Source: an uncultured Roseburia sp. (GTDB taxonomy: Bacteria; Bacillota; Clostridia; Lachnospirales; Lachnospiraceae). Taken from it: DNA of 64,000 nucleotides. The notes beneath the pieces are model-generated. The model searched no databases. It saw nothing but the letters and a program-made list of their open reading frames with translations, and was not told where the DNA came from. Where the stretch lies: the NCBI GenBank assembly GCA_900539115.1, contig UQAQ01000008.1:30542-94541 (forward strand). The letters run 5' to 3'. Made by a program: the position numbers and the translations under genes. Numbering within the stretch: the stretch's first letter is position 1; each line of letters opens with the position of its first letter. Shown piece by piece: positions 9,491 to 17,837 of the stretch.

Positions 9491-10381
9491 ATGAGATTTG
9501 TTATAGTGACAGGTATGAGTGGCGCAGGACGTTCTTCTGCCATGCGGATTTTGGAAGATGATGGGTATTTCTGTGTAGATAATCTGCCGGTGTCTCTTTT
9601 GCCAACCTTTATGGAACTTACAAAAAATTCCAGTGAGCAGATTGAAAAAGTGGCGCTGGGGCTGGATATTCGTGTCGGAGCAGAAGCATTGCGGGAGACA
9701 GCAAGTGTACTCCGGTCGTTGAAAGCCAAAGGATATGAGTTTGAAATTCTGTTCTTTGAGGCAAGTACGACGGTTCTTGTAAAACGATACAAGGAGACGA
9801 GAAGACTTCATCCTCTTGCCAAGGGAGGACGAATTGACTCCGGTATCGAAGCTGAGCGGGAACTTCTGATCGAATTAAAGAGCAGTGCGGATTATATCAT
9901 TGATACAAGCACACTTTTGATCCGAGATCTGAAGCAGGAGATTGAGCGGATTTTTGAAGAAGACCAAAGTTGCAATTTTTATCTGACGTTTGTTTCCTTT
10001 GGCTTTAAATACGGCATTCCGACCGATGCGGATCTTGTCTTTGATGTGCGTTTTCTGCCGAATCCGTTTTACATCGACGATCTGAAACCGCTCACCGGCA
10101 ATGATAAGCCTGTGTTTGATTATGTGATGAGCAGTGACACGGCGAAGACATTTTTGTATAAATTAAAAGATATGCTGGATTTTTTGATTCCGAATTATAT
10201 TACGGAAGGAAAAAATCAGCTTGTGATCGCAATCGGCTGTACGGGCGGCAAGCACCGTTCCGTCACATTGACCAATGCGATTTACAGCGAATTTGAAAAT
10301 TCAAATTATGGATGTAAGAAAGAACACCGAGACATCGAGAAGGACAGGTTAAGAAATTTATGTCGTTTTCCAGAAAAGTAA
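9491..10381 (+). CDS. rapZ: RNase adapter / nucleotide-binding protein RapZ (YvcJ)
   Basis: This 296-residue RapZ/YvcJ family protein has a P-loop GMSGAGRSSAM near residues 8-18 and the family segment YFCVDNLPVSLLP. The C-terminal domain ends with IGCTGGKHRSVTL, which in the family binds UDP-GlcNAc-type ligands. The Walker A lysine is Arg here (GAGRS), as in many actinobacterial members. In Gram-negatives RapZ adjusts GlmZ decay; in Firmicutes it is an NTPase of less clear role, found as here beside whiA and crh. It overlaps whiA by 22 bp. A yvcK homologue, usual in this cluster, is absent. Confidence 0.93.
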   Translation: MRFVIVTGMSGAGRSSAMRILEDDGYFCVDNLPVSLLPTFMELTKNSSEQIEKVALGLDIRVGAEALRETASVLRSLKAKGYEFEILFFEASTTVLVKRYKETRRLHPLAKGGRIDSGIEAERELLIELKSSADYIIDTSTLLIRDLKQEIERIFEEDQSCNFYLTFVSFGFKYGIPTDADLVFDVRFLPNPFYIDDLKPLTGNDKPVFDYVMSSDTAKTFLYKLKDMLDFLIPNYITEGKNQLVIAIGCTGGKHRSVTLTNAIYSEFENSNYGCKKEHRDIEKDRLRNLCRFPEK

Positions 10382-11268
10382 AAGAAGAACTCGGCGGACA
10401 GGTAAGCCGGGCGAGACATTGCCAGATTGCAGAGCTGGCGGCACTTTTTTCCTGCTGTGGACATGTGGTTTCGCAGGGCGAACGAAACTTTTTCGTAAAA
10501 TTTACCACAGAAAACTTGACAGTTGCGAAAAAATATTCTATCTTAATTAAGAAGGCATTTCATTTTGATATCGAGATGTCGGTGAGGGGTCACCAATATC
10601 TGATCTACATATTAAATCCGGAGGACGCATTGGTTTTCCTGCAGGCACTGAAGATCCCGGAGGGAAAAGCACTGGTTCATGAATTGGTCGTTCAGCGAAA
10701 TTGCTGCAAACGGGCATTTGTCCGCGGTATTTTTTTGGCATGCGGTTCCGTGACCGATCCGGAGAGAGGCTATCATCTTGAAATGGCGGTCGGAACGCTG
10801 GGGAAAGCAGAAGAACTGGTACAGATTTTAGCAGATTTTCAGATCCCGGCGAAAGTAGTGGAACGCAAAAAAAACTATATTGTGTATATTAAAGAGGGGG
10901 CACTGATCGTAGATCTTCTCAATGTTATGGAAGCTCACGTGGCTTTGATGGAGTTTGAAAATGTTCGTATTTTGAAAGAAATGCGGAATTCCGTCAATCG
11001 GCAGGTAAATTGCGAGACGGCGAACATTAAAAAAACGGTTACGGCAGCGACCAGACAGATCGAAGACATACGTTATATAAAGGAAACAATTGGTTTTGGA
11101 ACCCTTCCGAAGGGATTGGCAGAAATTGCCAAGCTTCGGCTGGAGTATGCCGAAGTACCGCTAAAGGAACTCGGAGAAATGTTAGATCCGCCGATTGGGA
11201 AATCCGGTGTCAACCACCGGCTTCGTAAATTGAGCGGGATCGCAGAAGATATAAGACAACATCAATAA
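10360..11268 (+). CDS. whiA: DNA-binding protein WhiA
   Basis: WhiA is a LAGLIDADG-fold plus helix-turn-helix protein that links growth, cell division and envelope synthesis in Gram-positives. The 302-residue product starts MSFSRKVKEEL, has the split homing-endonuclease-like core in the first two thirds (catalytic residues not expected) and ends in the WhiA HTH, LKELGEMLDPPIGKSGVNHR. It overlaps the end of rapZ, so translation is coupled. The rapZ-whiA-crh order matches the Bacillus yvcJKL-crh locus minus yvcK. Confidence 0.94.
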   Translation: MSFSRKVKEELGGQVSRARHCQIAELAALFSCCGHVVSQGERNFFVKFTTENLTVAKKYSILIKKAFHFDIEMSVRGHQYLIYILNPEDALVFLQALKIPEGKALVHELVVQRNCCKRAFVRGIFLACGSVTDPERGYHLEMAVGTLGKAEELVQILADFQIPAKVVERKKNYIVYIKEGALIVDLLNVMEAHVALMEFENVRILKEMRNSVNRQVNCETANIKKTVTAATRQIEDIRYIKETIGFGTLPKGLAEIAKLRLEYAEVPLKELGEMLDPPIGKSGVNHRLRKLSGIAEDIRQHQ

Positions 11269-11292
11269 GACAGCCAGGAGGATAAAATTAAA

Positions 11293-11547
11293 ATGATAGT
11301 GAAAGACATCGAAGTTCAGGTATCGGATAATGGGGCGCGTTTAATCGCTGTGCTGGTGCAGTTAGCGAGCCAGTTTAAGAGCAAGATCAATATCAAAAAG
11401 GATGACAAAATGGTAAATGCTAAAAGCATCATGGGAATGATGGCGATTGGCTTGACACCGGGCCAGAGCATCGAAGTAAATATCGAAGGTGAAGATGAGA
11501 CGGCAGCAGCCGAAAGCATAGAAAATTATCTTCATGGAAGCAAATAG
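11293..11547 (+). CDS. Crh-like HPr paralogue lacking the phosphoryl-carrier histidine
   Basis: This 84-residue HPr-fold protein aligns with HPr, where the active-site motif IHARPA carries His15. Here the stretch is SDNGARLIAVLVQ, so Gly14 occupies the His15 position and no PTS phosphoryl transfer is expected. The regulatory serine is kept as Ser45 in AKSIMGMM, the HprK target. That is the pattern of Bacillus Crh, which lies after whiA there too. It should be a CcpA co-effector or signal protein and not a PTS carrier. AGGAGG precedes the ATG, 24 bp after whiA. A true HPr gene must lie elsewhere. Confidence 0.85.
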   Translation: MIVKDIEVQVSDNGARLIAVLVQLASQFKSKINIKKDDKMVNAKSIMGMMAIGLTPGQSIEVNIEGEDETAAAESIENYLHGSK

Positions 11548-11557
11548 AGACGAAAAC

Positions 11558-11592
11558 AGCCTCTTCCCCGATCGGAGAAGGGGCTATTACTA
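11558..11592 (+). terminator. Hairpin after the crh-like gene
   Basis: AGCCTCTTC (11558-11566) pairs with GAAGGGGCT (11577-11585), nine pairs with one G-U, but the following tract ATTACTATTATT is only moderately T-rich. It may be a weak terminator that lets some transcription through to dnaE. Confidence 0.5.
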
Positions 11593-11617
11593 TTATTGAG
11601 GAGAATGGAGGGAAAGC

Positions 11618-14600
11618 ATGTCAAAGGTTCCATTTACACATTTACATGTTCATACAGAATACAGTCTGCTTGACGGTGCCAGTAAAATCGACGAACTTGT
11701 GGCACGGACAAAAGAATTAGGGATGGACAGCATTGCCATTACGGACCACGGTGTTATGTATGGCGTGGTGGACTTTTATCGTGCTGCCCTGAAAGCCGGG
11801 ATCAAACCGATCATCGGCTGTGAAGTGTATGTAGCACCGGGCTCTCGTTTTGATCGCGAAATCGGACAGGGAGAGGACCGATACAACCATCTGGTGCTTC
11901 TTGCCGAAAATGACAAGGGGTATCATAATCTGATGAAAATTGTCTCCCGCGGTTTTACCGAAGGATTTTACTATAAACCCCGCGTGGACTACGAAGTGCT
12001 GGAACGCTATCACGAGGGAATCATTGCGCTCAGCGCGTGTCTTGCCGGTGCAGTAGCGACAAGGCTTGTAAAGGGATTGTATGAAGAGGCAAAAGAAGAG
12101 GCACTTCGACTTCAGAAAATATTTGGAAAAGGAAATTTCTTTTTGGAATTACAGGATCATGGATTGCAGCCACAGCAGATCGTTAATCAGGGACTTTTGC
12201 GTATGCACGATGAGACGGGCATTGACCTCGTGGCAACCAATGACCTTCATTATATTTATGACACCGACCAGGAAGCGCATGATATCCTTTTGTGCATTCA
12301 GACCGGGAAAAAGGTGACGGACGAAAACCGTATGCGGTATGACGGCGGACAGTATTATCTGAAATCGCCGGAAGAAATGGCAGAATTGTTCCCGTATGCG
12401 CCGGAGGCCATCACCAATACACATAAGATCGCAGAACGCTGCCATGTGACGATTGAATTTGGACATTACAAACTGCCTCATTTTCAGGTGCCGGAAGGCT
12501 ACACGTCGGAGAGTTACCTGCGGAAATTGTGCCAGGAAGGACTGGAGCGCAAATACCACGACAGTGAGTACGATAAACAGATGCTTCAAGACCGACTGGA
12601 TTATGAACTGGATACGATTTCCAGTATGGGATTTGTCGATTATTTCCTGATTGTATGGGATTTTATCAAATATGCCAAAGATCACGGCATTCCGGTTGGC
12701 CCGGGGCGAGGTTCGGCAGCCGGAAGTATCGTGGCGTACACACTTCAGATCACGGATATTGTCGATCCGATCAAGTATAATCTGATCTTTGAGCGATTTT
12801 TGAATAAAGAGCGTGTCACGATGCCCGATATCGATATTGACTTTTGCGTTGAACGCCGGCAGGAAGTCATTGATTACGTAACGGAAAAATATGGAAAAGA
12901 AAAAGTGGTGCAGATCGTTACGTTTGGTACAATGGCAGCGCGCATGGTTATCCGCGATGTCGGACGCGTGCTGGATCTTCCCTATGCGCTGGTGGATTCG
13001 GTCGCAAAAGCGGTGCCGATGGAACTTGGCATCACGATTCAAAAAGGTCTGGAGATGAATCCGGAACTGAAGAAAATGTACGAAATGGACGAGGATATCA
13101 AGAAACTCCTGGATATGTCGATGCGTCTCGAGGGACTTCCGCGCCATACGTCAATTCATGCCGCGGGTGTCGTCATCAGTCCCGAGGAAGTGGATGAATT
13201 TGTACCGCTTTCCCGTGCGGCGGACGGTACGATCACGACACAGTATACGATGGTAACGCTCGAAGAACTCGGCCTTTTGAAAATGGACTTTTTGGGCTTG
13301 CGAAACCTTACAGTCATCAAAAATGCGACCGAGGGAAAATTGTCGCTGCAGGACATCAATTACGACGATCCGAACGTTTACGAGATGATCTCTGCCGGAA
13401 AGACGGAGGGCGTTTTTCAGCTGGAGAGCGAGGGAATGAAAAACTTCATGAAGGAGTTAAAGCCGGAATGTCTCGAGGATATCATCGCCGGTATCTCCCT
13501 TTACCGCCCGGGTCCGATGGACTTTATCCCCAAATATATCGCCGGAAAAAATGACAGACACAATATTGTCTACGACTGCCCGCAGTTAGAGCCGATTTTG
13601 AAAAATACGTACGGATGTATCGTATACCAGGAGCAGGTTATGCAGATCGTGCGTGATCTCGCCGGTTACAGTTATGGACAAAGTGACAATGTGCGGCGTG
13701 CCATGTCAAAGAAAAAAGCCAAAGAAATGGAACGAAATCGCAACATCTTTATTTATGGTGATGAAAGCGAAAATATCGAAGGATGTATTAAACGCGGCAT
13801 CTCGGAGGAGACGGCAAGTAAGATTTACGCGGATATGACAGATTTTGCCAAATATGCATTTAACAAATCGCATGCTGCCGCATATGCCGTTGTGTCTTAT
13901 CAGACAGCATATCTGAAATATTACTATCCGAAGGAATTTATGGCAGCGCTTCTTACTTCGGTTATGGATAATACCGGAAAAATCACGGAATATACGATGA
14001 GCTGCCGACAGATGGGCATTGAGATCCTGCCACCGGACATCAATGAAGGAGAGGCGAATTTTACGCCGACCGAAAAGGGAATCCGCTATGGTCTGGCTGC
14101 GATCAAGAGTGTCGGCCGGCCGGTCATTGAGGAAATTGTAACAGAACGCCGTGCCGCCGGTCCGTATGCTTCGCTGAAGGATCTGTGCAGCCGTCTGTCC
14201 GGAAAATCGATGAATAAGCGTACATTGGAAAGTTTTATCAAGGCGGGGGCGCTTGACTGTCTCGAAGGAACACGCAAGCAGAAAATGAGTGCTTATGCTT
14301 CGATTCTGGAAGGCATCAGCCACGAAAAGAAGGCGACGATGACAGGACAGTTGTCATTGTTTGATTTTGCCAGCGATGAGGACAAGGAAGAACTGGAAAC
14401 TAAGTTCCCGGATGTCGGTGAATATGATAAAGAAATGATTCTTGTCTTTGAAAAAGAAGTGCTTGGCCTGTATATCAGCGGTCATCCGCTCGAGGACTAT
14501 GTCGATGTGATGAAGCGAAATATTACGCGTCAGACGATTGATTTTGCAATCGCCGACGGAGAACGTGTACCGCGTGTCAAGGATAATGAGACGGCAGTAA

Positions 14601-15091
14601 TCGGTGGAATTATTGAGAATAAAGTTGTTAAAACAACGAAAACAAACAATATGATGGCATTTATCACGATCGAAGATCTTCTCGGAACGGTGGAAGTGAT
14701 CATCTTTCCACGTGATTACGAGAATTACCGCCCGCTTTTGGAAAATGACCGGAAGGTGTTTGTCAAAGGGCGTGTTACGGTGGAAGAGGACAAACCGGCG
14801 AAAATGATCTGTCAGAAGATTGTGCCATTTGACGAGGTTCCGAATCAGCTCTGGATCCAGTTTACGGACAAGCAGAGTTATCTTGCGGCGGAGCAGTCAT
14901 TGTTTGATTCTTTGGCAAAATACGATGGTCAGGATAAGGTCATTGTCTATCTGTCCACAGAACGTGCAAAAAAGCAGCTTCCAAACAGTCGTATGACAAA
15001 AGTCTGTCCGGAATTGCTTGACGAACTTTATAAAAAATTTACAAAAGAAAATGTCAAAGTAGTACAAATGAGTATTGAAAAAGTTTTGTAA
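11618..15091 (+). CDS. dnaE: DNA polymerase III alpha subunit DnaE
   Basis: This 1157-residue C-family replicative polymerase starts with a PHP domain (THLHVHTEYSLLDGASKI, 1-270). The palm follows with GPGRGSAAGSIVAYTL and the catalytic aspartates in MPDIDIDFCVERR. Then come the fingers and tandem HhH region (IKSVGRPVIEEIV), and an OB-fold near 1000-1080. Length and lack of an inserted exonuclease mark it as DnaE and not PolC; in Firmicutes this enzyme typically extends primers beside PolC. ATG with GGAGG upstream. It follows the crh-like gene by 70 bp and precedes pfkA by 38 bp. Confidence 0.96.
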   Translation: MSKVPFTHLHVHTEYSLLDGASKIDELVARTKELGMDSIAITDHGVMYGVVDFYRAALKAGIKPIIGCEVYVAPGSRFDREIGQGEDRYNHLVLLAENDKGYHNLMKIVSRGFTEGFYYKPRVDYEVLERYHEGIIALSACLAGAVATRLVKGLYEEAKEEALRLQKIFGKGNFFLELQDHGLQPQQIVNQGLLRMHDETGIDLVATNDLHYIYDTDQEAHDILLCIQTGKKVTDENRMRYDGGQYYLKSPEEMAELFPYAPEAITNTHKIAERCHVTIEFGHYKLPHFQVPEGYTSESYLRKLCQEGLERKYHDSEYDKQMLQDRLDYELDTISSMGFVDYFLIVWDFIKYAKDHGIPVGPGRGSAAGSIVAYTLQITDIVDPIKYNLIFERFLNKERVTMPDIDIDFCVERRQEVIDYVTEKYGKEKVVQIVTFGTMAARMVIRDVGRVLDLPYALVDSVAKAVPMELGITIQKGLEMNPELKKMYEMDEDIKKLLDMSMRLEGLPRHTSIHAAGVVISPEEVDEFVPLSRAADGTITTQYTMVTLEELGLLKMDFLGLRNLTVIKNATEGKLSLQDINYDDPNVYEMISAGKTEGVFQLESEGMKNFMKELKPECLEDIIAGISLYRPGPMDFIPKYIAGKNDRHNIVYDCPQLEPILKNTYGCIVYQEQVMQIVRDLAGYSYGQSDNVRRAMSKKKAKEMERNRNIFIYGDESENIEGCIKRGISEETASKIYADMTDFAKYAFNKSHAAAYAVVSYQTAYLKYYYPKEFMAALLTSVMDNTGKITEYTMSCRQMGIEILPPDINEGEANFTPTEKGIRYGLAAIKSVGRPVIEEIVTERRAAGPYASLKDLCSRLSGKSMNKRTLESFIKAGALDCLEGTRKQKMSAYASILEGISHEKKATMTGQLSLFDFASDEDKEELETKFPDVGEYDKEMILVFEKEVLGLYISGHPLEDYVDVMKRNITRQTIDFAIADGERVPRVKDNETAVIGGIIENKVVKTTKTNNMMAFITIEDLLGTVEVIIFPRDYENYRPLLENDRKVFVKGRVTVEEDKPAKMICQKIVPFDEVPNQLWIQFTDKQSYLAAEQSLFDSLAKYDGQDKVIVYLSTERAKKQLPNSRMTKVCPELLDELYKKFTKENVKVVQMSIEKVL

Positions 15092-15103
15092 ATATCGTAC
15101 AAT
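15075..15103 (+). promoter_or_regulatory. Probable pfkA promoter inside the end of dnaE
   Basis: TTGAAA (15075-15080) and TACAAT (15098-15103) with a 17-bp spacer overlap the last dnaE codons, 26 bp before the pfkA ATG. It would let pfkA be expressed apart from dnaE. Confidence 0.65.
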
Positions 15104-15128
15104 GGAAGAGGATTGGAGGTAAACAGTA

Positions 15129-16106
15129 ATGTCAGAAAAAGCAGTGAAAACGATAGGAGTATTGACAAGTGGTGGGGATGCACCGGGGATGAATGCAGCG
15201 ATTCGTGCTGTCGTTCGATCGGGATTATCAAGTGGACTGAAAGTAAAAGGTATTCGCCGCGGATATGCGGGCTTATTAGAAGAAGATATTGTAGATATGG
15301 ATACAATGAGTGTATCTGATATTGTACAAAAAGGAGGAACCATCCTTTACACTTCCCGTTGCCCGGAGATGGTAACACCGGAAGGCCAGAAAAAGGCAGC
15401 AGATATCTGCCGTAAACATGGCATCGATGGTATCGTAGTTATCGGAGGAGACGGTTCTTTCCGCGGAGCGCAGAAACTTTCTGCCAACGGAATCAACACG
15501 ATCGGTGTTCCGGGAACAATCGATCTTGACATCTCTTGTACAGAATATACGATCGGTTTTGACACCGCCTGCAACACGGCGATGGAAGCAATCGACAAAG
15601 TACGTGATACATCCGCATCCCACGAGCGATGCAGTATCATTGAAGTAATGGGACGTACTGCCGGCCATATCGCATTGTGGTGTGGTATCAGTAATGGTTC
15701 TGAATATATTACAATTCCGGAACGCTATGACAATGATGAGCAGAAGATTATCGAGAAAATCCGTGCAAAACGCCGTATCGGTAAAAAGCATCATATCATT
15801 GTAAACGCCGAAGGGGTTGGAAATTCTTACCAGATGGCAAAAGATATCGAGGAGGCAACCGGAATCGAAACACGTGCAACTGTTATCGGTCATATCCAGC
15901 GTGGTGGTAACCCATCCTGCCGTGACCGTGTCTATGCATCTTCCATGGGCGCGATGGCTGTTGATCTTTTGATCGCCGGCAAGACAAATCGTGTCGTAGC
16001 ATATCGTTCCGGTAAATTCTGTGATTTTGATATCGACGAAGCACTGGCAATGACAAAAGACATTGATGAGCATCTTTACAGTTTGACGATGCGTTTGTCA
16101 CGATAG
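15129..16106 (+). CDS. pfkA: ATP-dependent 6-phosphofructokinase
   Basis: This is the glycolytic enzyme that phosphorylates fructose 6-phosphate to the 1,6-bisphosphate. The 325-residue protein has LTSGGDAPGMNAAIRA (ATP site), GGDGSFRGA with Gly at the position that distinguishes ATP-PFK from the Asp of PPi-dependent forms, and VPGTIDLDI with the catalytic Asp. The usual Asn in TIDND is Leu here. FDTACNTAMEAID and MGRTAGHIA also match the family. GGAGG precedes the ATG. A perfect bidirectional terminator follows. Confidence 0.95.
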   Translation: MSEKAVKTIGVLTSGGDAPGMNAAIRAVVRSGLSSGLKVKGIRRGYAGLLEEDIVDMDTMSVSDIVQKGGTILYTSRCPEMVTPEGQKKAADICRKHGIDGIVVIGGDGSFRGAQKLSANGINTIGVPGTIDLDISCTEYTIGFDTACNTAMEAIDKVRDTSASHERCSIIEVMGRTAGHIALWCGISNGSEYITIPERYDNDEQKIIEKIRAKRRIGKKHHIIVNAEGVGNSYQMAKDIEEATGIETRATVIGHIQRGGNPSCRDRVYASSMGAMAVDLLIAGKTNRVVAYRSGKFCDFDIDEALAMTKDIDEHLYSLTMRLSR

Positions 16107-16170
16107 ACAATACATTTGATTTTATGATTGTTTACAGAGCTCTTTTCGGAGAATCCTGTTTTCGTATAAA

Positions 16171-16200
16171 AAATAGCACCCAAAAGGGTGCTATTTGTTT
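16171..16200. terminator. Bidirectional rho-independent terminator
   Basis: AAATAGCACCC (16171-16181) and GGGTGCTATTT (16186-16196) form a perfect 11-bp stem with loop AAAA. T-runs on the + side and A-runs on the other side fit termination of both pfkA and the convergent small gene. Confidence 0.9.
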
Positions 16201-16216
16201 TGCGTTAGTTTAAATT

Positions 16217-16510
16217 TTACTCTTCTGAAGTTTCAGTAGTGTTTTCTTCAACAGTTTCCTCTGCGGCTTCGTCGTCGCTTTTCTCCGGCATGTTTATGGT
16301 AACATAATCTCTTTCGTCATTTGGTGTTTCCGGGAAGTCGTCAGAATCCTCAGAGTCTTCATCCTCCCCGTAAAGATCATTATCGAAATCATCGTCATCA
16401 TAATCATCTACGTAGTCCTTCATCAGGATGTTTTTCAGAAAATACAAAGCGGCTCCGATGGTAGCAAGCGTTGCAACTACTCCCAGGAGAAATTTAAAAA
16501 ACTTTTTCAT
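16217..16510 (-). CDS. Small membrane-anchored protein with acidic tail, function unknown
   Basis: This 97-residue protein is not recognised. It starts MKKFFKFLLG, has one TM helix at about 5-29, then a highly acidic, disordered-looking Asp/Glu tail (YVDDYDDDDFDND and on). The start is set at 16510 because AAAGGA lies 10 nt before it; the frame is open for 20 more codons upstream but those lack a ribosome site. It faces pfkA across a shared terminator and is divergent from the next gene. The topology resembles small YtxH-like anchors, but no homology is claimed. Confidence 0.7.
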   Translation of the reverse strand: MKKFFKFLLGVVATLATIGAALYFLKNILMKDYVDDYDDDDFDNDLYGEDEDSEDSDDFPETPNDERDYVTINMPEKSDDEAAEETVEENTTETSEE

Positions 16511-16797
16511 AATCACATCGTCCTTTCTGTCCGCATGCTTAGTGTGGCATTTACGGAAATATATATACATATTTTACGGGAAAATAAAGAAAAAGTAAAG
16601 GGGTTTTTATACAAAAGTGTGAAAAGAAATAAAATAAATATATATTTTTTGTGAAAAATAATTGTTGTAATATGAAAGAAGATGTTGTATTATAATAAAT
16701 ATATAGGGGATTTTGTGATGTGAATTATGCAATAAATACAAAATTTATCATCACAGATAATTTCTAAATATATACAAATTGAATGGAGGATTCTGTT

Positions 16798-17262
16798 ATG
16801 GCAGCAAAAGCAAATTATTCTAAAAAACCAGAAAATAAAAAAATGGTTACAGAGAAAAAGGAAGTTGTGAAGACGGAGGCTAAACCGGTAGAGACAAAAC
16901 AGAAAACTGCATCTGCAGAGACATCAGCAGCCAAGACAACAAAGGCAGAAGCAAAGAAAGCAACAAAATCAGGAGCAAAACGCGGACCAAAACCTGGTGC
17001 AAAGCGTGGACCGAAAACAGGAGCAAAACGTGGACCAAAACCGGCATCGGAGCGCACGATCGAAATGACAGTGCAGTTTGGTGAAAAAGAAGTTACATAC
17101 ACAGATATGGTAAACCGCATTAAAGCAATGTGGAAAGAGCAGGGCAAACGTGAAGTATCCATGAAGAGCCTTGAATTGTATGTAAAACCGGAAGAATCCA
17201 AAGTGTATTATGTAATTAATTCACAGGATAAAAAACCGGTTACCGGAGAGATTGATTATTAA
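16798..17262 (+). CDS. DUF6465-like protein with Lys/Ala-rich repeat N-terminus
   Basis: This 154-residue protein is typical of Lachnospiraceae but of unknown function. The first 85 residues are Lys/Ala/Thr-rich and end in three copies of an 8-residue unit GAKRGPKP (about 59-85), resembling AT-hook or histone-H1-like tails. The C-terminal 65 residues are a compact domain (TVQFGEKEVTYTDMVNRIK to VYYVINSQDKKPVTGEIDY) that recalls DUF6465. ATG 16798 is preferred over 16783 because ATGGAGGA at 16783-16790 is its ribosome site. Nucleic-acid binding is an inference from composition only. Confidence 0.75.
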   Translation: MAAKANYSKKPENKKMVTEKKEVVKTEAKPVETKQKTASAETSAAKTTKAEAKKATKSGAKRGPKPGAKRGPKTGAKRGPKPASERTIEMTVQFGEKEVTYTDMVNRIKAMWKEQGKREVSMKSLELYVKPEESKVYYVINSQDKKPVTGEIDY

Positions 17263-17276
17263 CTTGCAATGCAGAG

Positions 17277-17307
17277 CAGCCCATCGCAGTCAGCGGTGGG
17301 CTGTTTT
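17277..17307 (+). terminator. Rho-independent terminator
   Basis: CAGCCCATCGC (17277-17287) pairs with GCGGTGGGCTG (17293-17303), eleven pairs with one G-U and loop AGTCA, followed by TTTT. It ends the upstream small gene. Confidence 0.88.
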
Positions 17308-17337
17308 AGGATTCATTCTCTTTATTGATAAAATTTA

Positions 17338-17366
17338 TTGATAGTGTTCTCTAAATGTGTTATACT
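17338..17366 (+). promoter_or_regulatory. Promoter of the leader RNA and hydG operon
   Basis: TTGATA (17338-17343) and TATACT (17361-17366) with a 17-bp spacer. The predicted start is near 17373, giving a leader of about 200 nt before the first start codon. Confidence 0.8.
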
Positions 17367-17372
17367 GTAGAA

Positions 17373-17478
17373 AAGTCGTACTGACATACGAAGGAAATCC
17401 TGAGTAGGAAGGCGGTATAGTTCGAAATACATATTCGTGGCACGAAGTGTTGACGGTCGGCTTTTGTCGATCTTTTTT
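17373..17478 (+). ncRNA. Structured leader ending in a terminator: candidate riboswitch/attenuator or sRNA
   Basis: Between the promoter and the TM1266-type gene lies about 106 nt that ends in an intrinsic terminator: GGTCGGC (17455-17461), loop TTTT, GTCGATC (17466-17472), then six T (17473-17478). Upstream are short hairpins (CGTA with TACG near 17378-17391; AGGA with TCCT near 17391-17402) and TTCG with CGAA around 17434-17447. The operon continues past the terminator, so read-through must be possible. It does not match a riboswitch consensus that I recognise. An independent small RNA is the alternative. Confidence 0.5.
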
Positions 17479-17486
17479 ATTGCGTT

Positions 17487-17519
17487 GTAACTATTCAGGA
17501 TCTATGTATGAATAGTTAC
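17487..17519. repeat. Palindromic element GTAACTATTCA ... TGAATAGTTAC
   Basis: A perfect 11-bp inverted repeat (17487-17497 and 17509-17519) with an 11-nt loop lies between the leader terminator and the ribosome site of the TM1266-type gene. The 12-mer GTAACTATTCAG recurs at 57749, after the alcohol dehydrogenase, so it may be an interspersed intergenic element. Confidence 0.6.
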
Positions 17520-17572
17520 TTGCTTTAAGGGAATTTGCCTGCAAAACGAAAAACACGGAAAGGAGAACTTGC

Positions 17573-17818
17573 ATGGAGAAACGTGTTGCCGTGATCGGAA
17601 TTGTAGTAGAAAAAGAAGAATCCGCAGAAACCGTGAATGCGATATTGCATGAATACCGCGACGTGATCGTCGGAAGAATGGGAATCCCTTACCGGGAACG
17701 TGGGCTGTCTGTGATCAGCGTGATTGTTGACGCACCCAATGCAACGATCAGTGCTATTTCAGGAAAACTTGGTATGACAGACGGAGTAACAAGCAAAGCA
17801 ATTTATGCAACAAAATGA
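17573..17818 (+). CDS. TM1266-family [FeFe]-hydrogenase-linked putative regulator
   Basis: This is an 81-residue ACT-like/NikR C-terminal-like fold protein of the TM1266 family: KRVAVIGIVVEKEESAETVN at the start and LSVISVIVDAPNATISAISG in the second half. The family is small, usually located beside hydrogenase maturation genes, and is thought to sense or regulate rather than catalyse. GGAAAGGAG precedes the ATG. hydG starts 20 bp downstream, so the two are co-translated. Ligand and target are unknown. Confidence 0.82.
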   Translation: MEKRVAVIGIVVEKEESAETVNAILHEYRDVIVGRMGIPYRERGLSVISVIVDAPNATISAISGKLGMTDGVTSKAIYATK

Positions 17819-17837
17819 AGTGGAGGAAAACAAAAAT

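Noticed and set aside
12149..13147. 332-residue minus-strand open frame inside dnaE
   Set aside because: It is antisense to the conserved polymerase core, with low-complexity His/Phe/Arg content typical of antisense frames.
17373..17478. SRP RNA, 6S RNA, c-di-GMP, TPP or T-box element as identity of the hydG leader
   Set aside because: The conserved cores of these classes are not present, so it is left as an unnamed leader.
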